From assembly GCA_026416975.1 (NCBI GenBank), contig JAOAEC010000002.1:1-50325 (forward strand): a DNA stretch of 50,325 nt, given 5' to 3'. A model generated the notes under the pieces. The model was not told the origin of the DNA and searched no databases. It was given only the letters and a program-made list of their open reading frames with translations. The translations under genes and the position numbers were made by a program. This DNA comes from Patescibacteria group bacterium. Its GTDB lineage: Bacteria; Patescibacteriota; Microgenomatia; UBA1406; GWC2-37-13. This document shows, one piece after another, positions 37,674 through 46,629 of this stretch (the first letter of the stretch is position 1; each line of letters starts with the position of its first letter).

Positions 37674-38936
37674 ATGGTTTTAAAGAGAAAAAATCAGTCA
37701 AAAAACGAAGAGAGTAGAATTCTTGATGTATCTTCAATTTTAGAAGAAGGAGAAAAAAAGATTGTTATTGATGAAGAAAAAACTTCGGATCAAGAAAGAG
37801 AGGAAAAATTAAAAGAAGATTTAAAGATTAGCTATCCAGCATCAGGAATTTTAGACATCACTTATGGCGGTTATGGTTTTTTAAGACATAACTATACTTT
37901 AAATCCTAATGCTGATATTTATGTTTCCAACTCTCAAATTCGCCGATTTTGGTTGCGACGTGGTGATGAGGTAGAAGGTTTAGCTCGACCACCAAAAGAA
38001 GGCGAACGATTTCACTCCCTTTTGTTAATCAAAAAAATCAATGGTAAAGAAATAACAGAAGAAGAGAGTCGTAATCGACCACAGTTTGAAAAACTAACCT
38101 CTCTTCATCCAAATAAGCAGATTAAACTAGAAACCGAACCTGATGTTTTAACCACAAGAATGATTGATTTTCTATCACCAATTGGATTTGGTCAACGGGC
38201 ATTAATTGTCTCTCAGCCAAAAGCTGGTAAAACCACCTTTTTAAAAGATATTGCTCAAGCAATTGCTAAAAATTATCCTGATGTCTTTTTGATGGCGATT
38301 TTGGTGGGCGAGCGACCAGAAGAGGTAACCGAGATTAAAAGATTTATCAAAGGCGAGGTGGCTGCTTCTAATTTTGATGAATCACCTCGGCAACAGGTAA
38401 AGGTGGCTAATTTAGCCTTAGAGAGAGCCAAGCGATTGGTGGAAATGGGCAAACATGTGGTTATTCTTCTTGATTCAATTACCCGATTAGCTCGAGCTTT
38501 AAATTTATCAGTTGCTAATACTGGAAGAAGCTTATCAGGTGGATTTGATCCCTCAGCTTTGTATCCGGCGAAAAAATTTTTAGGTGCGGCTAGAAACTGT
38601 GAAGAAGGAGGATCATTAACGATTATTGGTACTGCCTTGGTTGGGACAGAATCACGCATGGACGATTTAATTTACGAGGAACTAAAAGGCACAGGCAATA
38701 TGGAGATTCATTTAAAAAGAGAATATGCTGATAAAAGAATTTATCCGGCAGTTGATATTGAAAAGACCGGTACTCGTCATGAGGAGCTTTTGGTCGATAA
38801 GGAAACCTTAAAAAAGATGGCAACGTTGCGAAGAATGTTAGCCCTTCGTCCAGGCGAAGAAGGCTTAACCGCCTTAATTGAAAAACTTTCCAAAACAAAA
38901 AGCAACAAAGAGTTTTTGGAGGAATTGGGAAAGTGA
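37674..38936 (+). CDS. rho: Transcription termination factor Rho
   Basis: GQRALIVSQPKAGKTTFLKDIA, LLDSITRLARA, LSGGFDPSALYPAKKFLGAARN. Confidence 0.95.
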   Translation: MVLKRKNQSKNEESRILDVSSILEEGEKKIVIDEEKTSDQEREEKLKEDLKISYPASGILDITYGGYGFLRHNYTLNPNADIYVSNSQIRRFWLRRGDEVEGLARPPKEGERFHSLLLIKKINGKEITEEESRNRPQFEKLTSLHPNKQIKLETEPDVLTTRMIDFLSPIGFGQRALIVSQPKAGKTTFLKDIAQAIAKNYPDVFLMAILVGERPEEVTEIKRFIKGEVAASNFDESPRQQVKVANLALERAKRLVEMGKHVVILLDSITRLARALNLSVANTGRSLSGGFDPSALYPAKKFLGAARNCEEGGSLTIIGTALVGTESRMDDLIYEELKGTGNMEIHLKREYADKRIYPAVDIEKTGTRHEELLVDKETLKKMATLRRMLALRPGEEGLTALIEKLSKTKSNKEFLEELGK

Positions 38937-38939
38937 GAA

Positions 38940-39140
38940 TTGGATAACGTGGAACGTGGCACATATAACATGAAACAAAAAATCTTCTTTAATACTTGAT
39001 ACTAATTTAACATCTAACATTAAACGTCTAACACCTAAAATAATCAATTTTTAATTGATTAAAAATTTCAAATTAAAAATTAAAAACTCTTTTCTTCCTA
39101 AATCCTAAATGCTAACTACTAACTACTAGCTACTAAATTA
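38940..39140. repeat. Word-repeat cluster after rho
   Basis: AACGTGGAACGTGGCACATATAACATGAAAC; AACATCTAACATTAAACGTCTAAC; CCTAAATGCTAACTACTAACTACTAGCTACTA. Confidence 0.7.
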
Positions 39141-39315
39141 ATTTTGCCTTTTGAATTTTTAAATTTTTTCCTGAATTTTAACTACTTATTTTTATCCACA
39201 TTTTATCCTCTTGACAATTCCCGCAAAGTACTCTATACTGGTATCTAGTATTAATAGTTTTGGTTAATTTTTTATCATAGATGTTAAATACTAACTACTA
39301 ACGATTCTTTTATTT

Positions 39316-39543
39316 ATGGAAATATCAAAAAGAATTAATCGAATAATTGGTCAGCTCCGTGGAATTGAAAAGATGGTTTCTTCAAAACGCGATTGTGTTG
39401 AGATTCTTCAACAGGTTTCGGCAGTTAAAAAAGCCATTGATGGTTTAACTAAGGAAATTTTAGTTTCGCAAATGTGTCAGATTGTGCCTAAAGAAAAAGA
39501 AAAAGAGGTAGAAAAGATGATTGAAAGAGCGATTAGTTTATAG
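39316..39543 (+). CDS. CsoR/FrmR-family transcriptional repressor with non-canonical sensor residues
   Basis: KRINRIIGQLRGIEKMVSSKRDCVEILQQVSAVKKAIDGL. Confidence 0.85.
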   Translation: MEISKRINRIIGQLRGIEKMVSSKRDCVEILQQVSAVKKAIDGLTKEILVSQMCQIVPKEKEKEVEKMIERAISL

Positions 39544-39785
39544 TAGCTAGTAGTTAGCATTTAGGAAAAAATAATAATTAAGTTATGAAATATGAGTTAG
39601 AAGGGATAATAAGTTTTTATTTTTTTCCATTTTTTTTGATGTTTAATAGTTTAATATTTAAAAATTGTTTAAGATTTAAGATTTTAAATTTAAGATTTTT
39701 AATTTTTTTTAAAGTTTTAAATTATAGATTTGAGTTTTGAGATTTGAGTTATTTTTATAAGTTCCCTGTTATACTTTAATTATTG

Positions 39786-40913
39786 ATGGAAAACGTGATA
39801 ATTATTGGTGGTGGGCCAGCTGGGTTATCAGCGGGAGTTTATTTAGCTCGAGCTGGGCTTTTACCTTTAATTTTTGCTGGTTCGCCTCCAGGAGGTCAGT
39901 TGATGTTAACCTCAGAGGTAGAAAACTTTCCTGGTTATGATTCAATTTTAGGGTCGCAATTAATTGAAAAACTAAGAAATCAAGTTACTAAGTTTGGTGC
40001 TAAAATAATCGATCAAAATATTAATAAAGTCAATCTTTCTGCATCAAAAAAAGAGGTTGAGTCAGGGGGAAAAACTTATACAACTCGATCTTTAATTATT
40101 GCTGTTGGTGCATCGGCCTTATGGCTTAATGTTTCTGGTGAACAAAGGTTAAGAGGGAAAGGAGTTTCTGCTTGTGCCGTCTGTGATGGATTTTTCTTTA
40201 GAGACAAAATAGTAGCAGTAGTTGGTGGAGGAGATAGTGCGATGGAGGAAGCGTTGACTTTAACAAAATTTGCTAAAAAAGTCTACATTATTCATCGTCG
40301 CGATAGTTTTCGTGCCTCAAAAATTATGCAGGGGAGAGTACTTAATAACCCAAAAATAAAGGTGATTTGGAATTCGGTTGTTGATGAAATTTTAGGAGAA
40401 GAAAAGGTAGAAGGAGTGAAGATAAGAATAAATTCTCAATTACAAACACTAAATCCTAAACAATATCAAAATTCAAATAATCAAGATTCAAAACGTTTTG
40501 AAAATTCTGGTTTTGGTAATTCGGATTTATTTCGTGCTTCGAGTTTCGAATTTCGAATTTTAAAGGTTGATGGTGTTTTTGTAGCTATTGGTCACAAACC
40601 AGACACTGATATTTTTGAGAATCAGATTGAGCTTGATGAAAAAGGATATATAATTACTAGTGAAAGGTTAGCTTGGGAACTAGCAAGATTAAAAATTAAA
40701 AATAAAAAATTAAAAATGACAGTGAAGAATGAAAAATGGGAAAGAATGATAAATAAATTTAATTTTGATTATAAAACTCAGACATCAGTTGTCGGTGTTT
40801 TTGCCGCTGGTGACTGTGTTGATTTTGAGTTTAGACAGGCAGGAACAGCAGCAGGAATGGGAATTGAAGCAGCGCTTGAGGCGGAGAAATGGCTGAGAAG
40901 TGTTGAAAATTAG
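39786..40913 (+). CDS. trxB: Thioredoxin reductase
   Basis: VIIIGGGPAGLSAGVYLARAG, CAVCDGFFF, VGGGDSAMEEAL, GVFAAGDCVD; ATG at 39786 preferred over TTG at 39783. Confidence 0.93.
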   Translation: MENVIIIGGGPAGLSAGVYLARAGLLPLIFAGSPPGGQLMLTSEVENFPGYDSILGSQLIEKLRNQVTKFGAKIIDQNINKVNLSASKKEVESGGKTYTTRSLIIAVGASALWLNVSGEQRLRGKGVSACAVCDGFFFRDKIVAVVGGGDSAMEEALTLTKFAKKVYIIHRRDSFRASKIMQGRVLNNPKIKVIWNSVVDEILGEEKVEGVKIRINSQLQTLNPKQYQNSNNQDSKRFENSGFGNSDLFRASSFEFRILKVDGVFVAIGHKPDTDIFENQIELDEKGYIITSERLAWELARLKIKNKKLKMTVKNEKWERMINKFNFDYKTQTSVVGVFAAGDCVDFEFRQAGTAAGMGIEAALEAEKWLRSVEN

Positions 40914-40944
40914 TATTAAGTAGCAAAAGGAAATAGAGAAAGAT

Positions 40945-41032
40945 ATGAAAATTAAATCTTTTACTGATTTAGTTGCACGGCAAAAAACATATGAAAAATT
41001 TCATTAATAGTTTAATTAAAAGTTTAAATTAG
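40945..41032 (+). pseudogene. Remnant of four-helix-bundle (23S rRNA IVS-type) protein gene
   Basis: N-terminal MKIKSFTDLVARQ, then in another frame HMKNFINSLIKSLN*, resembling the two ends of that family with the middle deleted. Confidence 0.5.
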
Positions 41033-41045
41033 CTTTAATTCTAAT

Positions 41046-42335
41046 ATGAATGCTGGTCAAAAAATGCTGGAAAGTGCCCAGGCATTAATCAAAAAAACGG
41101 CGCAAAATTTAAAATTAGATGAAGAGAAAATTAAGCGACTAATTGAGCCAGAGTATATCCATGAATTTGCTTTGGAGGTGCAGATGGATGATGGCCAAAA
41201 AAAAGTTTTTAAAGGTTGGCGAGTTCAGCATAATAGCGCTTTAGGACCATATAAAGGTGGAATTCGCTTTCATCCAGAAACCGTTCGTGATGAGGTACAG
41301 GCTTTAGCGACATTAATGACTATAAAATGTGCGGTTGCTGGTTTACCATATGGGGGAGGAAAAGGTGGGGTGGCAGTTGATCCAAAAATATTGTCAAAAA
41401 GCGAGCTGGAACGATTATCAAGAGAATATGCTAAAAAAATTGCTAATTTTATTGGCGAAGATATTGATGTGCCGGCGCCCGATGTTAATACCAATCCTCA
41501 AATTATAGCTTGGATGATTGATGAGTACCAAAAAATTAAGGGAATAAAATCACCAGCTACTTTTACTGGAAAACCAGTATCAATAGGAGGTAGTCTTGGT
41601 CGGAATGAGGCAACCGGACGAGGAGGGCTTTTTGTTTTACAGGCTTTATTGGAAAAACGCGATCTTGTTTCTTGCTTACCTCAATCTAAAGAGACCGGGG
41701 CGATTGACGTGAAACTGCTGTCTTCGTCTTTTCAAAATATAACAATTGCTGTTCAAGGCTTTGGTAATGTTGGTTATTATTTTGCTAAATTAGCTTATGA
41801 AGCAGGTTTTAAAATCGTTGCTTTATCTGATTCAAGGGGAGGAATTTATAACGAAAAAGGCCTAGATCCGATTAAAGTAATGGAGTTTAAGAAAAAGACA
41901 GGCACAGTTCAGGATTATAAGAATAGTAAGAATATAACTAATGAAGAGTTGCTTGAGTTAAAGGTTGATGTTTTAGTACCAGCAGCTTTAGAAAATGTGA
42001 TTAGTCAGAAAAATGCCAAAAATATTCAAGCAAAGATTATTTTAGAGTTGGCTAATGGTCCTTTAACTGATGAAGCATTTGAGTTTTTAAAAGAAAAAGT
42101 AATTATTATTCCTGATGTTTTAGCTAATTCCGGTGGAGTAACGGTTTCTTATTTGGAATGGGTGCAGGGAAAACAAGGATATTGGTGGGGAGAGAAAGAG
42201 GTTAATCAAAAGCTGAAAGAGATGATTGTTCGTGCCTTTGAGGCAATTTGGGAAAAATCAATTACCAAAAAAATGTCATTGAAGCAAGCAGCTTTTGAGG
42301 TAGCGATTGAGAGGATTGTTTCGGCTATGGTTTGA
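41046..42335 (+). CDS. gdhA: Glutamate dehydrogenase (Glu/Leu/Phe/Val DH family)
   Basis: GPYKGGIRFHPETVRDEVQALATLMTIKCAVAGLPYGGGKGGV, VQGFGNVGYYFA, LANGPLTDEA. Confidence 0.95.
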   Translation: MNAGQKMLESAQALIKKTAQNLKLDEEKIKRLIEPEYIHEFALEVQMDDGQKKVFKGWRVQHNSALGPYKGGIRFHPETVRDEVQALATLMTIKCAVAGLPYGGGKGGVAVDPKILSKSELERLSREYAKKIANFIGEDIDVPAPDVNTNPQIIAWMIDEYQKIKGIKSPATFTGKPVSIGGSLGRNEATGRGGLFVLQALLEKRDLVSCLPQSKETGAIDVKLLSSSFQNITIAVQGFGNVGYYFAKLAYEAGFKIVALSDSRGGIYNEKGLDPIKVMEFKKKTGTVQDYKNSKNITNEELLELKVDVLVPAALENVISQKNAKNIQAKIILELANGPLTDEAFEFLKEKVIIIPDVLANSGGVTVSYLEWVQGKQGYWWGEKEVNQKLKEMIVRAFEAIWEKSITKKMSLKQAAFEVAIERIVSAMV

Positions 42336-42350
42336 TGGTAAAATAAATAA

Positions 42351-43424
42351 ATGATTATAAGAGATTTAGGCGATTTTTTAGCTTTTTTTCAAGAGTATCT
42401 AAAAAAAAAGATCGTTAATTTTAGTCAGCGGTTTGAAAAGATTAAAGACATTATTGTCGCTTTTTTAATTATTAAAAGAGGTAGATATTCTCAGTCGTTT
42501 TTAAATACTTCCTTTTTTCTTTTAGTGGCGGCTGCTCTAGTTGGCGGACCAATTATTGCTGAAAATAATCCTTTTGTTTCTGGGATTACTACTTCAGAAA
42601 AAGATTATCAACAAGGAGTTCTTTCTTATAATCCTTATGAAAACTCATTAACAACGGTTATCTCGGTGAAACCGCGCGATAAAATAATTGATTATCATAT
42701 TAAAGAAGGTGACACCCTTTCTTCAATTGCGGAAAAGTTTGATATTTCTGTTGATACTATCAAATGGGCAAATAATTTAAAAACGGACGTGATAAAACCT
42801 GGTGAGGTTTTAAAAATTCCGCCAGTGACTGGTATTGTTCATAAGGTAGCTTCTGGAGAAAATATTTATACCATTGCTAAAAAATACAAAACCGAAACGC
42901 AAAAAATCGTCAACTTTCCCTTTAATGATTTTGTTGATTTAGAAACTTTTTCTTTAAGAGCTGGTCAGATTTTATATGTGCCCGATGGTGTTATTGAGCC
43001 GGAAAAACCAAAATATCAACCAACAACCAAATTTGTGGCTGAGATTCAAGCCGGCTCTCGGGGGTCGTCTAATTTTATCTGGCCTACTTCAGGAAGTATT
43101 ACTCAGTATCCGGTTTGGTATCATATGGCGGTTGATATTGCCAATCCTGGTTTTCCGACAGTTTTAGCTTCTGATGGAGGAACGGTTATCTATGCTGGTT
43201 GTGTTGGTTGGGGTTATGGCTGTCATATTATTATTGATCATAATAATGGTTATCAAACCTTGTACGCCCATCTATCATCAATTAAAGTTTCCGAAGGTCA
43301 GTCAGTTTCTCAAGGTCAGCAGATTGGGGTAATGGGATCAACCGGCCGCTCAACTGGTCCTCATCTTCATTTTGAGATTCGCTCCGGCGGGCAATTGCTT
43401 AATCCTTTGAATTCTTTGAAATAA
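42351..43424 (+). CDS. LysM + M23 (LytM-like) peptidoglycan peptidase
   Basis: Two LysM modules (HIKEGDTLSSIAEKFDIS; HKVASGENIYTIAKKY) and WYHMAVDIANPG...GPHLHFEIR. Confidence 0.9.
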   Translation: MIIRDLGDFLAFFQEYLKKKIVNFSQRFEKIKDIIVAFLIIKRGRYSQSFLNTSFFLLVAAALVGGPIIAENNPFVSGITTSEKDYQQGVLSYNPYENSLTTVISVKPRDKIIDYHIKEGDTLSSIAEKFDISVDTIKWANNLKTDVIKPGEVLKIPPVTGIVHKVASGENIYTIAKKYKTETQKIVNFPFNDFVDLETFSLRAGQILYVPDGVIEPEKPKYQPTTKFVAEIQAGSRGSSNFIWPTSGSITQYPVWYHMAVDIANPGFPTVLASDGGTVIYAGCVGWGYGCHIIIDHNNGYQTLYAHLSSIKVSEGQSVSQGQQIGVMGSTGRSTGPHLHFEIRSGGQLLNPLNSLK

Positions 43425-43612
43425 AAGCTTTAAAATCTACCCCTCAAAAGTTAGAGCAACAAATATTCAATTATTTAAAATCAACCTCTTACGAAATTGG
43501 TTATCTAGTTAATTTTGGTTCGACCAATTTTTACTTTAAACGATTTATTTTAGCAACCGGTTTAAACAATTGGCGAGATCGGCGTAAAAATCTGCGGTAT
43601 CTGTGTGCTTAT
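43415..43612 (+). pseudogene. Truncated 3' part of a GxxExxY-type element
   Basis: EIKALKSTPQKLEQQIFNYLKSTSYEIGYLVNFGSTNFYFKRFIL, then AAAATCTGCGGTATCTGTGTG. Confidence 0.65.
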
Positions 43613-43613
43613 T

Positions 43614-45623
43614 TTACTTTGCTTCCGGTGAGGCTTCTTTTGGTAACTTAATTTTTTCTTCAAAAATTGTTGGTACCGGTGATGGTAAATTTAATTGAGT
43701 TGACCCAGTTTCGGTTTTTGTCTCAGAGCTAGTTTTTTTTTCTTCAGGCAGTTTCTTTTTAAACTCTTCTAACTCCTTTTTTGCTTTTTCATAATCATTT
43801 TTATCTTTTTCCGGATTTAAAAGAGTTAAGACATTTTTCATCTCCGCATAAGCTTTTTGATAGTTTCCTTTTTGATAATCAGCCCAGGCTAGATTATAAT
43901 AAGCGTTTGCCCAATCGGGTTTTAAAACCACTACTTGTTCAAAAACTTTAACTGCCTCTTCATAATTGCCTAAGGAATAATAAATTCCACCCAAACTTAG
44001 ACGATAACCGGGGTTTTGTGGATCAGAAACAATGGCTCGTTGATAAGCAGAGATTGTCCAAACATCAGCGCCTTGAGCGGTGTTGATAATATTTTGGTAA
44101 ATTACTGCAAGATTTTCCCAGTAGCTAGCTTTTTGAGGATTTAAGCTAATGGCGGCCTTAGCTTCATTAATAGCTGCTTGAATGGCTTGACTGATGTTTT
44201 GGCGATCAGTTTCGGTTAATTGATAGGGTTGTTTATTTTTTTCTTGTGGTTGATTAGCTTTGGCAGCAATGTTATTAGCAACTAAAAGATTAATTTGAGA
44301 AAAATTAACCCGATATCTTTCAATATAAGGATTGATAATTATTGCTTGGCGATTATTATCATAAACCTGTTTCAGATTATTATTTATCAAACCATCAAGC
44401 GATTTTTTAAAATAAATCTCTGCCAGATAGCTTCTTCCTGAAAAATAACCAGCAATAACAATTATTAAAAGAAAAACTATTCCTGTTAAGGCATAAAAAG
44501 GCATAATCTGGGAAAAATCATAACTCTGACCTACGAGGTCAGATGTGGATTGTTGGGAGGCCATGAAAATTATTAAAAAGAACAAAAAGAAAACAATCAG
44601 GGAAGGTGGAAAGAAAACAATAATGAATAATGAATAAATAATAATCAATAATAAAGATTTGTCGTTTTTTTCTTTTAAAGATTTAAAAATAGTTAATATC
44701 AAAATTAAAAAAGCAATTAAACCAAAAAGACCGGTCTCAGTAAAGAGATGCAAAAGACTGCTGCGAGAAAAAGAAAAAGATGGAATTTGCCAAAGGTTAG
44801 ATTGATTGTAGGCAATATCTTTTACTTTAGTAAAAATTGAGGAAAAATTATCAATTCCAACACCAAAAAAAGCAGTTAGTGGGTTTTTTAAAACCTCAAC
44901 CGCCGCATACCAGGATAAGCGAAAAGGAGGAAGAATAGTGGAACCCGGTTTAAAAAGAGAGTAGAGGGTTAGGCTAAGAGCAAGTAAATTAATGGTTAAT
45001 GATGAATAATGAATAATAGAGTTTTTTGATACTTTATCTTTTTCAACGATGATTATTTTTCCTAAAAGATAAACAACCACAAAACCTAAAAAGATTGCTA
45101 GATCAATAAAAGAACCAATAGGAGTAAAATAGGGATTTTTTAAAAACTGAAGATTAGCTGGTAAATTAACATTTTTTAACGGTTGAAAGAAAAAAAATAC
45201 GGTCGTTAAGGATAGTATTAAAGAACTAATTAATAATGAATAATGAATAATGAATAATGATTTTTGGCGGGAAAGATAAAAATATAGGATCGTTAAGCTT
45301 AAAAACAAACTTAATCCAAAGTTAGGATTTAAAAGCGCCTGGATTTTATTAGGAGAGGAAAAGATGATTGACAAACCTAAGGTTATTAAGAAAAAAGCTA
45401 AAGGCGTATCAAAAGATAAAGATGACCAGGAAATTTTTTTTGATATTAGATATTGAATCGTTGAGATTAATAAAAGAAAAAGAGAACCAAAGATTAAAAG
45501 ATAAAGTTTATTAGTTAAATAAAAATCTTGGGTAAATGGTAAAAAAAACAATGGTAATAAGAAAATAATAATCAATAATAAATAATGAATAATGGGTTGA
45601 AAAAAATTTTTTGATTTTTCCAT
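43614..45623 (-). CDS. O-antigen ligase/polymerase-like membrane protein with C-terminal TPR repeats
   Basis: Many TM segments, large loop with GVGIDNFSSIF, TPRs (YRLSLGGIYYSLGNYEEAVKVFEQVVVLKPDWANAYYNLAWADYQKGNYQKA). Confidence 0.75.
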   Translation of the reverse strand: MEKSKNFFQPIIHYLLLIIIFLLPLFFLPFTQDFYLTNKLYLLIFGSLFLLLISTIQYLISKKISWSSLSFDTPLAFFLITLGLSIIFSSPNKIQALLNPNFGLSLFLSLTILYFYLSRQKSLFIIHYSLLISSLILSLTTVFFFFQPLKNVNLPANLQFLKNPYFTPIGSFIDLAIFLGFVVVYLLGKIIIVEKDKVSKNSIIHYSSLTINLLALSLTLYSLFKPGSTILPPFRLSWYAAVEVLKNPLTAFFGVGIDNFSSIFTKVKDIAYNQSNLWQIPSFSFSRSSLLHLFTETGLFGLIAFLILILTIFKSLKEKNDKSLLLIIIYSLFIIVFFPPSLIVFFLFFLIIFMASQQSTSDLVGQSYDFSQIMPFYALTGIVFLLIIVIAGYFSGRSYLAEIYFKKSLDGLINNNLKQVYDNNRQAIIINPYIERYRVNFSQINLLVANNIAAKANQPQEKNKQPYQLTETDRQNISQAIQAAINEAKAAISLNPQKASYWENLAVIYQNIINTAQGADVWTISAYQRAIVSDPQNPGYRLSLGGIYYSLGNYEEAVKVFEQVVVLKPDWANAYYNLAWADYQKGNYQKAYAEMKNVLTLLNPEKDKNDYEKAKKELEEFKKKLPEEKKTSSETKTETGSTQLNLPSPVPTIFEEKIKLPKEASPEAK

Positions 45624-45678
45624 AATTTAATAAGCTTACAACTAATAATTAATTTTTTCCACAGAATTTAATTATAAT

Positions 45679-46629
45679 TTAATCTGTGGGTTGACAAGGG
45701 CAATTTTGTTTACTACAATAGTTAGCCGGAAAAATCCTTCTTATTCTTTGGCAAAAAAAATCTATTGATATATTAAAACATTCCTCATAACTCCCACTCT
45801 CACAAGCATTACAACCGCTTTCAGCACAATAAGCAAAGCTATTGCTTTTTTCTAAATCAGTATTACTGGCAACTCCATAATCATAGCCATAATTTGGGTA
45901 CGGCCCACAGCTTTCAGAATAACAACCTACCTCAACAGTACCCGGATCATTATTAGTATAATCAGAATAATCAAGATTAACATAGATTCGATACCATTTG
46001 GGTTTTTCACTTGAGCAATCATATTCATATAGATAATCTTTTTTAGGTGAGGCAGGATCACAGGGGAGGCGAGAAAGATAAGGAGAAAATGAGGGGGAAA
46101 TGGAGTTTGATCCGCAGATGTGACAGGAACAAGCGGTTAAGTTATAGCTGTCAATTCGAGGCGAGGTAGGGTGGTCATAGCAAATTTCTGAACCAAGAGG
46201 ATAGCGGTTTTTATCATTATACCAATCTTCTAAAACTTTTTTTAAGGTGTTAAACTCGTTTTTTCTTTTAGCATCATGAGCTTTTTGGATTTGCTTTAAT
46301 GGATTTAAAATGATCAAAGCGGAAATAAATAAAAGAGCGATTAAAGCAACCACGAGTAAAAGTTCCATGAGAGTGAAAGCAGATGTATGCAGATTAGGAG
46401 TAATAAACGCAGATTTACGTTGATTAGTATAAATAATTCTTTTCATAAAAATATTTGGGATGGAAAAGTTAACCAAAAAACCCAATTGATAAATAGAGTT
46501 TTTCAAATAAAAGTATAACTGTTTTTCATCAGTTTTATTAGTGAATTTGCTTGATTTAATTTCAATAATTACTTTATTATTAACAATAATATCAGGCTGA
46601 TAAACACCAAGTGTTTTATTAGTATCCAT
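45679..46629 (-). CDS. Fusion ORF: C-terminal part of GxxExxY protein joined to type IV pilin-like protein
   Basis: KTLGVYQPDIIVNNKVIIEIKSS...IFMKRIIYTNQRKSAFITPNLHTSAFTLMELLLVVALIALLF; pilin start could be the ATG at 46446. Confidence 0.75.
   Translation of the reverse strand: MDTNKTLGVYQPDIIVNNKVIIEIKSSKFTNKTDEKQLYFYLKNSIYQLGFLVNFSIPNIFMKRIIYTNQRKSAFITPNLHTSAFTLMELLLVVALIALLFISALIILNPLKQIQKAHDAKRKNEFNTLKKVLEDWYNDKNRYPLGSEICYDHPTSPRIDSYNLTACSCHICGSNSISPSFSPYLSRLPCDPASPKKDYLYEYDCSSEKPKWYRIYVNLDYSDYTNNDPGTVEVGCYSESCGPYPNYGYDYGVASNTDLEKSNSFAYCAESGCNACESGSYEECFNISIDFFCQRIRRIFPANYCSKQNCPCQPTD

Noticed and set aside
38273-38971. Antisense ORFs over rho (128, 113 and 64 aa)
   Set aside because: Shadow ORFs opposite a highly conserved gene; no start context or motif
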